A DNA stretch of 64,000 nucleotides, taken from the NCBI RefSeq assembly GCF_030272615.1, contig NC_081415.1, positions 105,785,796-105,849,795 of the forward strand. The letters run 5' to 3'. Shown here one piece after another: positions 47,588 through 63,409 of the stretch. This DNA is from Cryptomeria japonica. Lineage: Eukaryota; Streptophyta; Pinopsida; Cupressales; Cupressaceae. Below the pieces are notes generated by a model that was given only the letters and a program-made list of their open reading frames with translations, made no database searches and was not told where the DNA came from. A program made the translations under genes and the position numbers. Position 1 is the stretch's first letter. Each line of letters starts with the position of its first letter.

Positions 47588-49297
47588 TTTGATTAGGATA
47601 AATAAGTTTTGAGGGGACCAGAAACCCCATACAACAAGTTTGAAGGGACCTGAAACCTCTAGATAACATAGGGATCCAGATCCAACAATAGGATGCTACA
47701 AGAAAATAGATCAAAGACACCCAAAAACCAACACTAAATAGAAGCCAACAACATTACCAAGTTGACAGATCCAACAGATCTAAAACACCTAGTAGATCAT
47801 GAAGATATAAAACAAGGGTTTATCTGGCACCCTCAACCAACAAGCAGGGTTTTCCCAGACACCCTTAACTTGAAGAAAAATCATCAGCAAATCTTCAGCA
47901 AAACCATATCCTAACCAAAAACAAAGACTAGCTAGACTGTGCCCTTGAAAATTACCAGCATCCAACCTAGCCCTGAAGAAAAACCAATAAGTGGGGCTTT
48001 TCTAGGCTCCCTCAACCTTAAAAGTGGGTTTTATAGGGCTCCCACAACCAGTAGAAATATGGGGATTTTGGAAGGCTTCCCTAACCTCATCCCTCGGTTT
48101 TGAAAAGGCTCCCAGAACCACAAAAAGGGTTTTGAAGTGGTTCCCTTAACCACATTAAGCAGAAACAGAGGCCAAAGCATAACAACATCCAATCCAGCAA
48201 GTATCCCCAAGATCCCCACCTCAATAGGGAAAGACATAAAAGAAATTGAAAACAAGGATTCAGCAACTAGAAAGCGAACCTCCAAGACCACCAGCAATAG
48301 ACCAGCAACAAACCCTGAAGGTATCCAATGGTCAAGCTTAGAAACAAACCACCAACAACCAAGGTAATCCACAATCTTCCCCTTATTTTTGCCAACAGAT
48401 ATCACACCCACCAAATCCACCTCAATACGACAACAATTGTTACCAAACCCCACCATCTGAACCTCAATAAAAGATGTGGCCACCTCAATAGGATTGGAAG
48501 GAAACAACCCATCAGGGTGAGATATGAGAGGCAAAAGCTGGACTAAGGGGACAAATAAAGAAAGACCCACAATAGGGCATAAAAACCCCTTTAAAAGAGC
48601 CAGATCCTAAACCCAAGGCACAAGACAACCCAAAGGGAAAACCTAAGATATACCGTTAGGGTCCCAGATAAGAGGAACCACCACCGCACCCCAAGGAAAA
48701 GAAACAAAGGCATCAACAAAAGCCTCAACCCCAATGAACAAAGCATAAATAGGCACAACATCCATCATAGAAAGCATGGAGACCTTCCCGCACCACCAAA
48801 GGACACCAAGCACCACCTCGCACTCCCACCAGCACCAACGCCAGTAGGAAAAAAGGCAAGCATCGATAGAAAAAAGACTTTGTCGATAGTGAAACAGAGG
48901 ACTAGGAGCCTACATAACAACAAATGAGCTGCAAGGGCCAGACCCCCTCCAAAGATCTTCCACGCAGGAAGAAGTCTCCCCAAGCAAGCCATAGGAAGCT
49001 CCATCTATAGGAACAAGGGATGCAATACTCCAAAAGATAGGATTGATAAGGGGAAAGCAAACCCCACATAGAGGATCCGTCACATCTCCTCCACATCAGG
49101 CAAGGCCATCCAAGACTGCAGCAAGGCAGCACTCTGAAGGGCGTCGAAGTAGGAAACCAACCCACAAGGGGAAGAGATCATCCTCCCCATCGCCTTCATC
49201 ATCCGCAAAATCCTGTGCCTTTTCAGCCGAAACCTTCACTCCATTCCCGCTCTCACTCTCGCATATTTCTCAAGAAAGCTCCTCTTGTTTCAAGTTA
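47588..49297 (-). mobile_element. 1.7-kb retroposon insertion with 19-bp target duplication
   Basis: The 19-base sequence TACCCATAGTAATAAAGTT occurs at 47569-47587 and again at 49298-49316, and removing the insert rejoins the zinc-knuckle gag. On the minus strand the insert ends CTTATTTATCCTAATCAAAAA at the left border, so a short A tail; this orientation and the long target duplication fit a non-LTR retroposon. The minus strand has open frames (48031-48570 of 179 residues, plus others near 48765-49165), hydrophobic and unrecognised. No reverse transcriptase motif is seen, so it may be a 5' or non-autonomous type, or a copied transcript. Confidence 0.65.
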
Positions 49298-49316
49298 TAC
49301 CCATAGTAATAAAGTT
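49298..49316. repeat. Target-site duplication, right copy
   Basis: Nineteen bases identical to 47569-47587. Confidence 0.85.
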
Positions 49317-49640
49317 ATGAATACAAGTTATAGACCATTTGTGAATGGAATGAATGGATCGTTTCAAGGATATTGTGACATATGCTATGTTTTTAGTCAT
49401 AAAGCTAATCAGTGTAGATCTAGAATAAATTCAATGTTTTAGGATAGAGGTATGTAAAATTTTACAATTGTAACAAGTTCAAACATTTTTCTAATATCTG
49501 TAGGAATTTGAATGCTCCATTAAAATCAAATAAACCTAAGAAGAAGAATGCTATGGTATGGAAAAAGAAGGAAGCGATTCAGTCTGTTGCACCTAAGTCT
49601 GGTACGAGTTCTTCTTCCTCTAGAAATTGATCCAGTAGCT
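49317..49640 (+). pseudogene. Retrotransposon gag zinc-knuckle fragment, second half
   Basis: MNTSYRPFVNGMNGSFQGYC leads into the knuckle C-DIC-YVFSHKANQC, then a stop at 49440 and, in another frame, a Lys-rich tail (SNKPKKKNAMVWKKKEAIQS) at 49520-49580. Same gag as 47440-47587, broken. Confidence 0.6.
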
Positions 49641-51059
49641 TTGTCTTAGGGGGAGCTTCAAATAAAAATCTATTTGTGATGTAGGAGAATCCCCGGTTCA
49701 TAGCAATCTTGCATCAACCAAAAATATTTTCCTTTTTGTTTTGCTTTTTGTTTGCAGTTTCAGCTTTTCTTTCTGTGTGTCTTGGTTTGGGCTCACTAGA
49801 TCCTTGGAGTTGGATTCTACTTGAAGACTTGATCATCTTTCTTATTTCTTGACTGCATCGCATTTGGATCATTTTCTGACAAAATATCGCTATTGATTTT
49901 CCTTGACAATTTCCTATTACCGGCTGATAGTTTTTTGTTACGAGTTGCTAGGACCTATTTTGGTGATATACCAGAACCCCTTCTAAAGCTTGCGGAGCCT
50001 TGGGAATTGATTCCAATATTCCTTGGTATGTGGCCGACCTTTTCCTTCTATCTACACTTCATCCTTTGGATTTTTTGGAGGAATCTCTTGGTGGAGGCCA
50101 ACCTTGTTAATTTTACACGTTAGGTCTTGTTCTCTTGTTTTGATCCCTTTTGGGCCGACCAGATCCTTTGGATCATATATATAATTATAATTATGTATTA
50201 GAATGTAATCGATCAAATAATCAAGTAGCGATACTGTGCATAGAAGATAGATCTTAAGATTCAAGGTCTCAGTTGTGACCTATTTTGTATGTTCTACTAG
50301 GCCTATGAGCTGGTTATGCTGTAACCCGGTTGTTACCGGTTGGTTGTAATCAATTTTCATGAAATAAAAAAATTTGTTCTGCATTGCCTCCATCATATCT
50401 TTGTGTTTCCATTGTGTTTACTCTTGCTGACCAGCCTGAATTGATCTCTTTGAGGTCCCTCCTCACCGGTTGGTTGAAGAGGAAGTTGAGGCGACTTGTG
50501 GACTTGTTTAGATCTTTGAACCAGATCAAGTGATGGGACTCACTTTTAAATTTACCCCAAGAGTATGATGTAGGAGTACCAATGTAGTTCTTACTAGTTG
50601 GGCAGTTAGCAGTGAAATTGCTTGGAGATCATGGCATTTCTTTATGTTTGAGAGTTTAGCATTGTGGATTTGGATTTATTCCCTTGAGTTTGTCATCTTT
50701 ATCGTGTTCGAGTTTAATGTATTTGGATTTTTTTCCATTGAGATATGGATTCCGGTATTGGCTCGGTTGATGTTTTTAATGGTTAGTCTGGCAGAGTGTT
50801 GAGCGAATTTGGATTAGCTTGTGGTTGATCTTTGTGACTTGCGGATCATTGAGTTATGTTTCTTGTGTCTCAAGTCCAATGTTCCCGAAGAACCACGTGA
50901 TGTTTTGTGCATTGGAAGTTGTTCTTAATTATTTGAGCCTACTTGTTATTGTTTACACATTTCATGAACCGGTTGGTTTTTGGGTCGATTTGATCAAGTT
51001 GTTATTATTTGTGGATGGTATAAATAGAAGTTTATGAATCATTTGTGAAGACAGAAGAT
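49641..51059. other. No gene recognised; possible LTR or leader remnants
   Basis: Repeated CCGGTTGGTTG and TTGGATT phrases, no clear coding. Around 50350 an AATTTTCATGAAATAAAAAA stretch could be an old polyadenylation region. Confidence 0.4.
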
Positions 51060-51375
51060 GGAAGATAGAAGACTGAAGTCTGAGGTCAAGCGAGATGTAG
51101 TTTCTAGAGAGATTCTAGTCCAGGGAGATGGAAGCTGGGATGACTGAAGTTCAGATTAGTGCAGAATAGTGCAGACTATTATCGGAGACTTATTCATTGA
51201 GTAAAAGATCTACAGATCTTAGAATTATATATTGAATCCGACAAGATTCTGGTCCGAGGAGACTAGAGTCGGGATGGTTGAGGTCCGGATCCGTGCAGAA
51301 TAGTGGAAGCTATTACCGGATGATGATTTGTTGAGAGGATGATCTGCGGATCATAGAGCTAAGTTTTAAGAGTTT
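51060..51375. repeat. Imperfect direct duplication of about 140 bp
   Basis: GAGATTCTAGTCCAGGGAGA with GTGCAGAATAGTGCAGACTA near 51110-51225 is repeated, diverged, as AAGATTCTGGTCCGAGGAGA with GTGCAGAATAGTGGAAGCTA near 51243-51365. Confidence 0.7.
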
Positions 51376-51881
51376 TTTTGTTATCTTGGGCTATAGTCCA
51401 ACATGTGGCATATGTAATTATTCAAGTTGTTATAAGATTTGTTCATACTATTTATTGGTTATGTGTTCTTTACCAGTTGTTCTTTCTTCTTTACCTGGTG
51501 TTTTCTTACTGGTTACCGATATATTTTGCATGGTGTTTGTGTTAGGTTGCAAGGATGGCATGTCCTTCATTGGATCTCCCTACCTTGACTGCATCAATTT
51601 GTCTCCCCCTCACGAATAAAATGCATGTGGTGGCTTGTGCATGTTGGTGTTATGTATTGTAGGCTTTGGTAGGTTGTGTATGTAGAAAATTTAGATGAAA
51701 TGATTATGATAAGACAAATTTTTGTGGTAGAAGCCTATGCATGTCAAACAAGTTAAATATCTTTTTTTTAGATCAATTTAGCATTATGCATCGAAGAGTC
51801 TGAAGAGAAAGAGTTGTTAAAGTGCAGAAGAAGATTTCAGAGTAGAGTTAGCGCAAAAGGTATCTTTCACATCCTTTCTCT
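51376..51881. other. No gene recognised
   Basis: Short frames only. AT-rich spacer before the broken frame at 51882. Confidence 0.4.
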
Positions 51882-53634
51882 ATGGAATCTAAGATGTTAG
51901 TTGTAGGAGAATCTAATGGTAGTAGTATTCAAAAAGTAGAAAATGTGCAATTGGAAGAATATGATCATAATAAGATTATAAATTTGGAAAATTATTTGTC
52001 ACATGAAGAATCACAAAAAATCAGAGAATTAGGAAACAAAGGTTTGGATATTTGGGCCGAGTTTTCATGATTTGTAGATAAATATTCAATCAAGTTCCTT
52101 TTGAATCATATTGAGAATGATTTCATGATATTGGACAAACCCCATCAGATTTCAAAGGAAGCTATATCAGTTGTTTTTGGTCTTTGTGATGTTGGACCTA
52201 TTCTGGTGAAGAGATTAATTAAGAACAAAGAACTCAAAACCCTAACTAGTGTTACAAGAGATCAACAAGCATTGATAATGGACATAATTATCGACCCTGT
52301 GGTGAGGTATGTTGCATATCGAATTTATTACAAGATTTATTTTAGAATTAGAGAAGGATCAACATTGGCAATAGCAGTGTAAATTGCACATCAAATGGTA
52401 AAAGAAAGCAAAGATTTTGATTTTGTGAGTTACTGAGGAAGCAATTAACTGAAAATATTACTATGACACAAAATGAGGGTTATCCTTCCAAGTTTGGTTC
52501 TTTAATCATATGCTTAATATTTTATTTCTCAAAAAAATTACCATTGAAAGAATATGTTATATGGAAGTTGAATGTCCCCGTTGGAAAAAAAATCTATAGG
52601 TGTCTGGGTTGTTTGGTAGAAAAGATCAGGTATGCAAGAATCATTTCAAGAAGCTTCAAAAGATATGATGTTCTGATTTGGTTCCTAGTGTAATTAGTGT
52701 TCCCATGGAGAATTCCTCCTCTTGTAGAAGAAGTTTGATGAAAAACTAATATTGTTTCTTCTCCAGAATTGATGAAGATGATGAAAAGTGAAGAAAATAA
52801 AAGAGATTATTTCCCTTGACGATCTAGAACCTTTTACAAAAGCTAAGGGAAATATGGCTTTAACAAAAAAAATAAGAAGGGAGTATGGATGATGATGGCC
52901 TATGTAGACCTGAAAACATTTTAAGTGTGCTTGAAGTAGTGTATGAAATGAAGAAGATTGGATATTTGTGGCTTTCACGTCCTTCGTATGATCAAGATAA
53001 AATTGAAGAATTTTTAGTTGATTGTTTTCTCTAGAATGACATTACTCTGAATAATCTTACAAATATCCTCCTAGATATTTTGTTTGAACTGCTTGAAGAT
53101 CATATGAACTAGTCTTCTAGGATATTTGTAGAAAAAGATGAAGTTTAGGAAGATATGGAGAGAACGTGTGCATATGCTCAGGAAAGATTGTTTGAAAGCA
53201 TTATGAAAATGAAACTTTGTGTTGAAGAAGTGGCTAGAGTATATAATTATTGCCTTTGGTGGCTTGTTTCTATTGAACATTTCAAAACTCAAATTGACTC
53301 CATTGAGTTCGATTTGAATTCCATTGGTAAATCATTTGATATTTTCAGTGACAAAGATGGTGAATAGAGAAAGAAGATAAATTCTTTGCAGCCCGACCTT
53401 ATCTTTTTCTAGAGGTAGAAAGAATATGTGGTGAATACTTTTTGGAAAGTGAAGGAGTTAGTTGAAGCTAGATTGAAAAATCTTTCCAGTCTCCTTATGA
53501 AAGTAGAGAAGTGTGAGCAAAACCCTTCCATCTCGAGTTCCTTATCTAAGGATCATGATTTGCTAGTAGAAAACGAAAGTTTAAGTGTGAGTCTCAGTTT
53601 GGGTGTGAACTCTAGGAAGATCTTTCTTCTATAA
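51882..53634 (+). pseudogene. Unrecognised retroelement-type protein, broken
   Basis: Frame 3 is open from an ATG at 51882 to 52382 except for one TGA at 52068, and holds YLSHEESQKIRELGNKGLDI, IVKRL-type charged helices and VVFGLCDVGPILVKRLIKN. Frame changes then give 52463-52693 (NEGYPSKFGSLIICLIFYFS), an Asn/Lys-rich middle with many stops, and 53155-53634 (frame 1), helical with likely coiled coil (SLLMKVEKCEQ). It is followed by AAAGGGGGAGAAA at 53740, like the polypurine tract near the end of copia elements. I infer an old element-encoded protein, but I do not recognise the family. Confidence 0.4.
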
Positions 53635-53724
53635 CTTAAAGATAAATTGTATAAGAGAATTTTCCAAGCTAAGCGTAATTGAGAACTCTTTTTGTAGTGC
53701 AGTTTTGGTAAAAAAATTGTCACC

Positions 53725-53760
53725 CTTTGTCATTGATGTAAAAGGGGGAGAAATATGGAG
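53725..53760 (+). other. Polypurine-tract-like sequence
   Basis: TTGTCATTGATGTAAAAGGG followed by GGAGAAA resembles the conserved run before the 3' LTR of many plant copia elements. A weaker second version, GCCATCAATGAAAAGGGGAA, lies near 53897. Confidence 0.5.
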
Positions 53761-53899
53761 AAATTTGGAGTAACCTGGAGAGATATAGTCATTACCTAAG
53801 AAGAAGCACTTCGGAGAATTTTGGAGATATTATCTAAGGGGCAGATATGGTGAGATATGTACAAATGACAATGCAAAGAATAGAGTATGCGTTTTGCCA

Positions 53900-55262
53900 T
53901 CAATGAAAAGGGGAATATTGGTAGAAATGTATGTTGGTTGTCATTGATTTCAATCCTAGTGATTTGGATTGGTCTAGATATTGTAGTGTATGTAGAGTGT
54001 GCAGAGTGTTGGTAGTGCAAAGCAATGAAAGATAGGTATGTATGTATGAAAAATAGTCAACAACCATTGTTAGTATGTTGTTGGTATGTTTTTTGGTAGA
54101 TTGTTTCTCTGGAAATGTGTAGTGTTAGTATGTGGATATGTTTCTCATAGTGTCTAAGTTTTGGTGTTGATTGTGGAAATTGAGTTTGTGCTTTGGATGT
54201 ATATGCAATGCAGTTTGGTGGTATTCAGTTGACTTGTCTCAGGATTGCAATGCTCTACATTTTTGTCTTGTTATAGATATGATAACACATTTTTGGTATG
54301 TTAATAGTAATTGCTTAAGATTGCTATATTCAAGTTTTGGTGCTCTGGAAGTCATGCTCCAAATGTTGTTCTCTAAAAGTAGATTCAATTTTGCAACACT
54401 CAATAGTTCTATGAGCTCCACATTCCTCTATTTTTTGGTCTCTAGAGATGATCTTTTGGTGATCATTTATTCACATCTTTAATTTGTTTATGTTAAGTTG
54501 GATCATTCTTTTTATCCTTTAAATGTGTGTTCTTGTGGAAGTTCGAGGAAATGTTTATTATGGGTCCAACCAACCTTGAATATCTTTATCTTTATTTTTT
54601 CTCTGATGCTTATAGCGTGTGATTTGACCATTAATGGAGTATCTTTGGGGAAAGTGTCTTTGAGGTCAACTTGGTGCTTATACATATGGTGTGTATATAT
54701 ATGTGTGTTATTCTTTGATGATAAACATATGAGAGAGGTGAGATAAATAGGATGGTGTGTGCTAGAGAAAGAAGGTTGAATATCAGAGATTGAATTGTGA
54801 AGGCAGAATTGGTGTAGGTGTATTGAGAAAGAGTTGTAGAGATTCCTAACCATATCAGTTGTAGATTGTTATGGTGATATTTGAGCTTATTACCTGAACT
54901 AAACTCATGCATATGCAGATGCAATTTTTCTCAGTTCGTACTTGTTTCTCTTGAGAGTGAGCCTTCTGGTAGTAAACTGTTGTAATCTGGGCAATGAGCC
55001 CTCTAGTAGTGAGCCTTGTAATCCCATATAACTAGTTATATTATCTTAAGAGTTTACCATCTCCATGATTTTTCTAATTTTGGGTTTTCCATGTATAAAA
55101 ATCTAGTGTCTCTCTTATGGTTGTGCATGTCTTGCATTTCATTTCTATTGCATACATCATTTTATGCTAAGGTTAATTGAGATCAAATTACGTTTTAGAA
55201 TTTCAGATTGTTTTGTTTAGGGAATATTGATTCAACCCCCCTTGGAGAATTCTGGTTTGTTC
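53900..55262 (+). repeat. Probable LTR remnant A (copia type)
   Basis: It starts after the second purine tract with TGTATGTTGGTTGTCATTGA and ends near GATTCAACCCCCCTTGGAGA, the type of end seen in copia LTRs. It contains (ATGTGTGT)-like and GAGCCTTCTGGTAGTAAACT phrases. Small open frames on both strands are not supported as genes. Confidence 0.4.
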
Positions 55263-55660
55263 AACAAGTTGGAGGAAGGTTGTCTCTATTTTTGGGAGGG
55301 CCCAACCATCTAAGAGAAATTAGACATAAAAAATGGACTCCTACCTTATGATGGAATTGTCATTATCTTTATCTTCTTCTAGTTAGGCAAAAACATGTAC
55401 ATGCAAGATGGTAAGATCTAAGTGGGTCAACTTCTATTTTCTAGTGAGTTAAAATAGCCATGTTGAGATGTAAACAAGTTTCCACATTGTAGAGGAGTCC
55501 ATCAGTGTTGTTATGTATATAGATAACCCTATGATCCTTGATGTCCATTCCTAGTTCACTATGATTGCAAGAACATTGATCCTTGAAATGTCAAATATGC
55601 ATGTACTTGTGCTAGAGAAACATTCTTGTTGGTAGGGGAAGATGGCACTGTTGCAAGGTT
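55263..55660. other. No gene recognised
   Basis: Possibly the start of an element interior or a piece of a spacer between two LTR remnants. Nothing else seen. Confidence 0.35.
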
Positions 55661-56850
55661 AATCAAAATGATCTACTTATGTGTTGTGATTGATGTCAAC
55701 ATGTTTTGGTTGTCATTAGTGTTTGGTTGGTATAAGTGATGTTGAGTTTTCTGTGCAGTTCTGCTGAGAGATTTTCTCTAGGCATATCCTATATGTTGTA
55801 CATTTATTCATGCAGTTTGGATATGTTGTTAAGCTATGTTGGGAGATGATATATTAAAGATTTGGTTCTTTGGATTGTTGTGACAAGGAATTTGTGTCTA
55901 CTAGTATGTTTGACAGTCTTTGATAGTATTTCTATATGAAATGCATGCTCTGCATTTCTGTGTGTTATGGTTTCTAGTGTTGCAATTTTGGAGTTAATTT
56001 GATAATTTCCTTATCTTAATTCTATTAAGTTGGCATGTGTTCTTAGGCTTCATAAGCATGGTTTCAAGTTTGATAATTTTTACTCTAGGTTTTGCTAACC
56101 GCAGGTGTTTACACTTCATGCTATTGCTCCAATGATTATGGATTATTTTATAACGTTTTTGATGTTTATTTTGGTCTTGATTAAGATATCGTGTGGTCCA
56201 CTTTACATTATTTTCCACTACAATAATGTTTAGTTCTGACCTAATTTGAATTGTGTTCGGTTAGGTTGCTTAGCCGACCTTGGGAGACTTTGCATATGTG
56301 AAGATGATATAAATAAGGAATAATTTGTTAAGGATGATGTGGGTGTTGTGTGTTGATGTATATGTAAAATAAAGTAAAATGTGATGAAGGTGTGTGAAAG
56401 AGGATCTGTCTCCTTGACTATTTGATAATTGGTGTTTGAGTTGGTGTTGAATAGTGAGAACTTTCATGTTCTAGCTACTAGAAGCAGTGAATTGAGAGTA
56501 TCTACAAATCTTGCATTTGAAGAAGTTTATCAGTGGTGGATTCTTTCTCTTTTATTCTTCTTCATTTTGGCATCAAACTCTGTGATAGTGAGACTATCTT
56601 TCCTTGTCTTGGGCAGTGAGCCTTTCTTTGTAAAAATCACTATAACCAGTGTCACCCTAATAGGTATTCATATATTGAGAATAGCATCTGTATGGTTTTT
56701 CCATGTAAAATGTGGTGTTTCATTGTGTATGGTGTGCTCTGGTTTTTTATGTTCATATCTTTCTTTGGATTATGTGTTAATGTTAAGTTGTTCTAGATTT
56801 GATTTATGAAATAGATTTAAGATTTTATACAATTGATTTAACCCCCCACT
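55661..56850 (+). repeat. Probable LTR remnant B (copia type)
   Basis: Begins near GTGATTGATGTCAACATGTT with TTTGGTTGTCATTAGTG, similar to the start of remnant A, and ends at TTGATTTAACCCCCCACTCT. A and B are only moderately alike, so they may come from different copies. Confidence 0.35.
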
Positions 56851-57589
56851 CTTAGTTGTCTTGTGTGTTAGAATATTTATCAGGCACCATAATAATTACA
56901 CATGAGGGTGAATAAGCCCAATGCTTGATTAAAGTATAGAATGAAAAACATCTAGAGCCTCTTTGTTGGATTAAATATGGATATGTAAGATGACATTAGA
57001 ATATATGATAGCTTTAGTATACACAAAGAAATGCTTATTGGCAATAGAGCCAAAAAGACAAAATTTCTATTTTTTAAATCAATAAATGTATGTTCACTTT
57101 GAAAGCATGCTAAATGTGTTTATTTCTTGTTGGTATTCTATCCCAATATCATAAATGCAACATATGCTAGGGAAAAGGTTTTAGTCTAAATAGTTTCAAA
57201 ATATACTAGATACATCATTAAGAAACCTTGATCCATGGATAAATCTAGATTATATATTTTTTTGTTTTTCATATGGCCACAACAATGACAAAGGAGAGTT
57301 ATCACTCCTAGATGAACTAGATGAGATCACGTGGGATGACCTTGTTTGTTATCTGAGCTAGAAGTTCTGAGTGCATAAGCAATGTGCCAAATGTGAGACA
57401 CCCTATGCTAGGACCGATGGGTGAATAGAGGAATCATGGTAGAGAAGATCTTGAAATAACTATTGTAGGTGGAAGAGAAGTCCTGAATAGTAGGAGCGAG
57501 AAGTTTTTCATTAGATGTCGCCTCAAAGAGAAATGCCCAAATCAAGATATCTAGATGTTGCCTCAAAGAGAAATGCCCAAAGTTAGGGA
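56851..57589. other. No gene recognised
   Basis: AT-rich. A short direct repeat GCCTCAAAGAGAAATGCCCA occurs near 57520 and 57559. Confidence 0.4.
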
Positions 57590-58030
57590 GGTGTTGGAGC
57601 AATTTCGGGAGATGATGCATGTAATGATATCAAAGATGATATCCAAAATGACATGAGAATAGCTACAAGAAATGCAAGAGATCATATGAGAAAAGAAGGA
57701 AGTGAATTGGAAGAACAAGAAGATGAAATATAAGAAGAAAAACCTATTGATGTCGGAGAAAGATTTTTGAGGTCTCTTTCAAGAATCACAAAGAGTAACA
57801 AAATGGATGCAACAAGCTCTTCTAGAATATTAAATCCAGATGAGTTGATTGATTGCATAGGGGAGTTGGAAGAATACTTTGAAGTGGAGGAAATCAGAGA
57901 TCCTTAAAGGGTAAAGCTGGCTCAAACAAAGTTGAAAGTGTGTGTTCCATTATGGTGGAAAGAGTCACAGAAAGAGCAGGTAATGAATGAAGAGGACATT
58001 CAGTAGTTTTTGAGTGTTGGTTGCAGGCAA
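57590..58030 (+). pseudogene. Ty3/gypsy gag fragment
   Basis: Reads ILNPDELIDCIGELEEYFEV, then RVKLAQTKLK and VPLWWKESQKEQ, aligning with gag at 38720-38850 (LDGEELTDCIGALENYFE). It has a stop after EIRDP. The rest of gag and pol are absent. Confidence 0.65.
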
Positions 58031-58149
58031 CAGGGTTGTCTTGTATAATTGTTTAAGAAGACATTAGGAAACATGAATCAACTTGGGTTATGAAAAAGTG
58101 GGTCCCAAATTGTTTGTAATCTATGTTGCTATTGTGAAGTATAGGATGG

Positions 58150-58640
58150 TGTATTCTATCTCAAAATAATATCTTTAATTGAAATCCCTAAGCCAAAAGT
58201 GTACCACTCAACATACTTTTGGCTCTTTCCATCAAGGTCATGTTCATTCTCTTTGCAACTCTATTTTTCTAGGGTGTATAAGAGGTAGTCTTTATTGAAC
58301 AATACCTAGATGATTTCTTAAATGATAAAATTCTTTAGAACAATATTGACCACCATTAATATATATCGACAACTTTATTTGAAATTAATATGTTTATTAA
58401 CAAGTACCTTAAATTATTTGAACTTGGATAAAATCTCAGATTTAAAAAACATAAAATAAACTGAGTTGTATTTAGAATAATCATTAACGAAGGTTCCATA
58501 AGGTTTATTTATAGAACCCACATCCATTAGACCAAACGCACTTGAATAGATATTTTCTAACATTTTATTTGCTTTATAAGATCTAGCAAGAAAATATACT
58601 CTATTCTATTTTCCAAACATGATCAACTATCTTTTCTTAA
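58150..58640 (-). pseudogene. Ty1/copia integrase fragment, strongly decayed
   Basis: On the minus strand, changing frames show YGTFVNDYSKYNSVYFMFFK, then GGQYCSKEF and a TSYTPQK-like block, and MERAKSMLSG-like ending, the order found in the copia integrase core (D, D in GGE/GGQ, PQ-x-NGVAER-x-NRT-x-MERARSML). Many stops. It sits between two copies of a 36-nt gag sequence. Confidence 0.6.
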
Positions 58641-59782
58641 TAAGTGTTTAAATATTTGTTTCATGAATGTGGGTAAAATGTTTGCTCCACAACATAACAA
58701 TAATTTTATAATTGTTAGTTACATTGCTAGAGTTATAAAATGTGGAGTCATAAGCCTAAATAAAGTCCCAACATGAGATCTTTTAGGAAACACCAATTTT
58801 CTCTTATCAACTTACAACCAAAGTTTCTAAATATCACATATAATCATTCAACTTAGATATAAAAATCAATTTTCTTAATCCTAAAATATGCAAATTGCTA
58901 GTAAGAGTTTTTACTTTCCTATCATTGAAACACAATTTTATCTCCTATGATAAATAATCTAATGCAAGCTATTGTCACCTAGATACAATTCTTCTCCATC
59001 ATAACCATGTTAGGAAGAGAACCATTAGTTGCAAGGAGCTATATGATACTAGCAACTAGAGTAAACCAACTAAAATTAATTAGAAACAACATTAATGAAA
59101 ATAATGTTGATTGATTGAATAGGATAAGGATACACAACATGGATGCAACAAGCTCTTCTAGAATATTAAATCCAAATTAATGTTAAAACTTCAAAATTAT
59201 CTTTTTATAAAATCACAAATCTTCTTATTTCTACACTATTCCTTAACATACCTTTATTTCACACAGTTCCACAACTTTACTCTACTCTTTCCTAGTCTGT
59301 TAAGATGGCCTCAACACATAGATCTCTTAGTAGAATTTTTTAATCCCCTTTGACCCTCCTTTATCCTTGGGGTAAGGATCTAGATTTTATTTATTCGTAG
59401 AGAAGTTTCATTGTTTAATTTGATGGAGGGGTATAGGTGCTTTGTGCTTGTAAGGTATGGTGTAAGTGGAATCTTAAGAACCATTAGAAATTTAAAATCA
59501 ATGAGAAAAGTTTACCATGATAATTTCTTTTACTTTTGCCCTTAGACAAGAGATTTTAGCGTCCCAATGAACAATGCAAGAAAGCTCCATAAGAAACAAG
59601 CCATAATGCATAAAAAATATTTTATCCATAAAATTGAAACAAAGTCAAATTACACCAGGGTTAATGCTCTTGAAATATAGAATGGACATTTGTAAGAGCT
59701 CATGAAATCAGAAAAATATTACAGTACTTCAGATCTGCAGTTCGTGCCATTAAAAATTTGAAGTCGTTGAGACATCCATATA
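58641..59782. other. Decayed copia upstream part and spacer before the beta-amylase end
   Basis: 58641-59010 on the minus strand continues the copia remnant upstream of integrase with no readable motif. At 59139-59174 a 36-nt gag sequence is repeated exactly (see 57803). 59180-59782 holds the beta-amylase 3' untranslated part on the minus strand; no clear AATAAA was found. Confidence 0.45.

Positions 59783-63409
<3,627 letters not shown>

Noticed and set aside
48031-49165. Hydrophobic minus-strand frames as a membrane protein gene
   Set aside because: They lie in a retroposon insert, change frame, and show no start context or family match; kept only as a remark.
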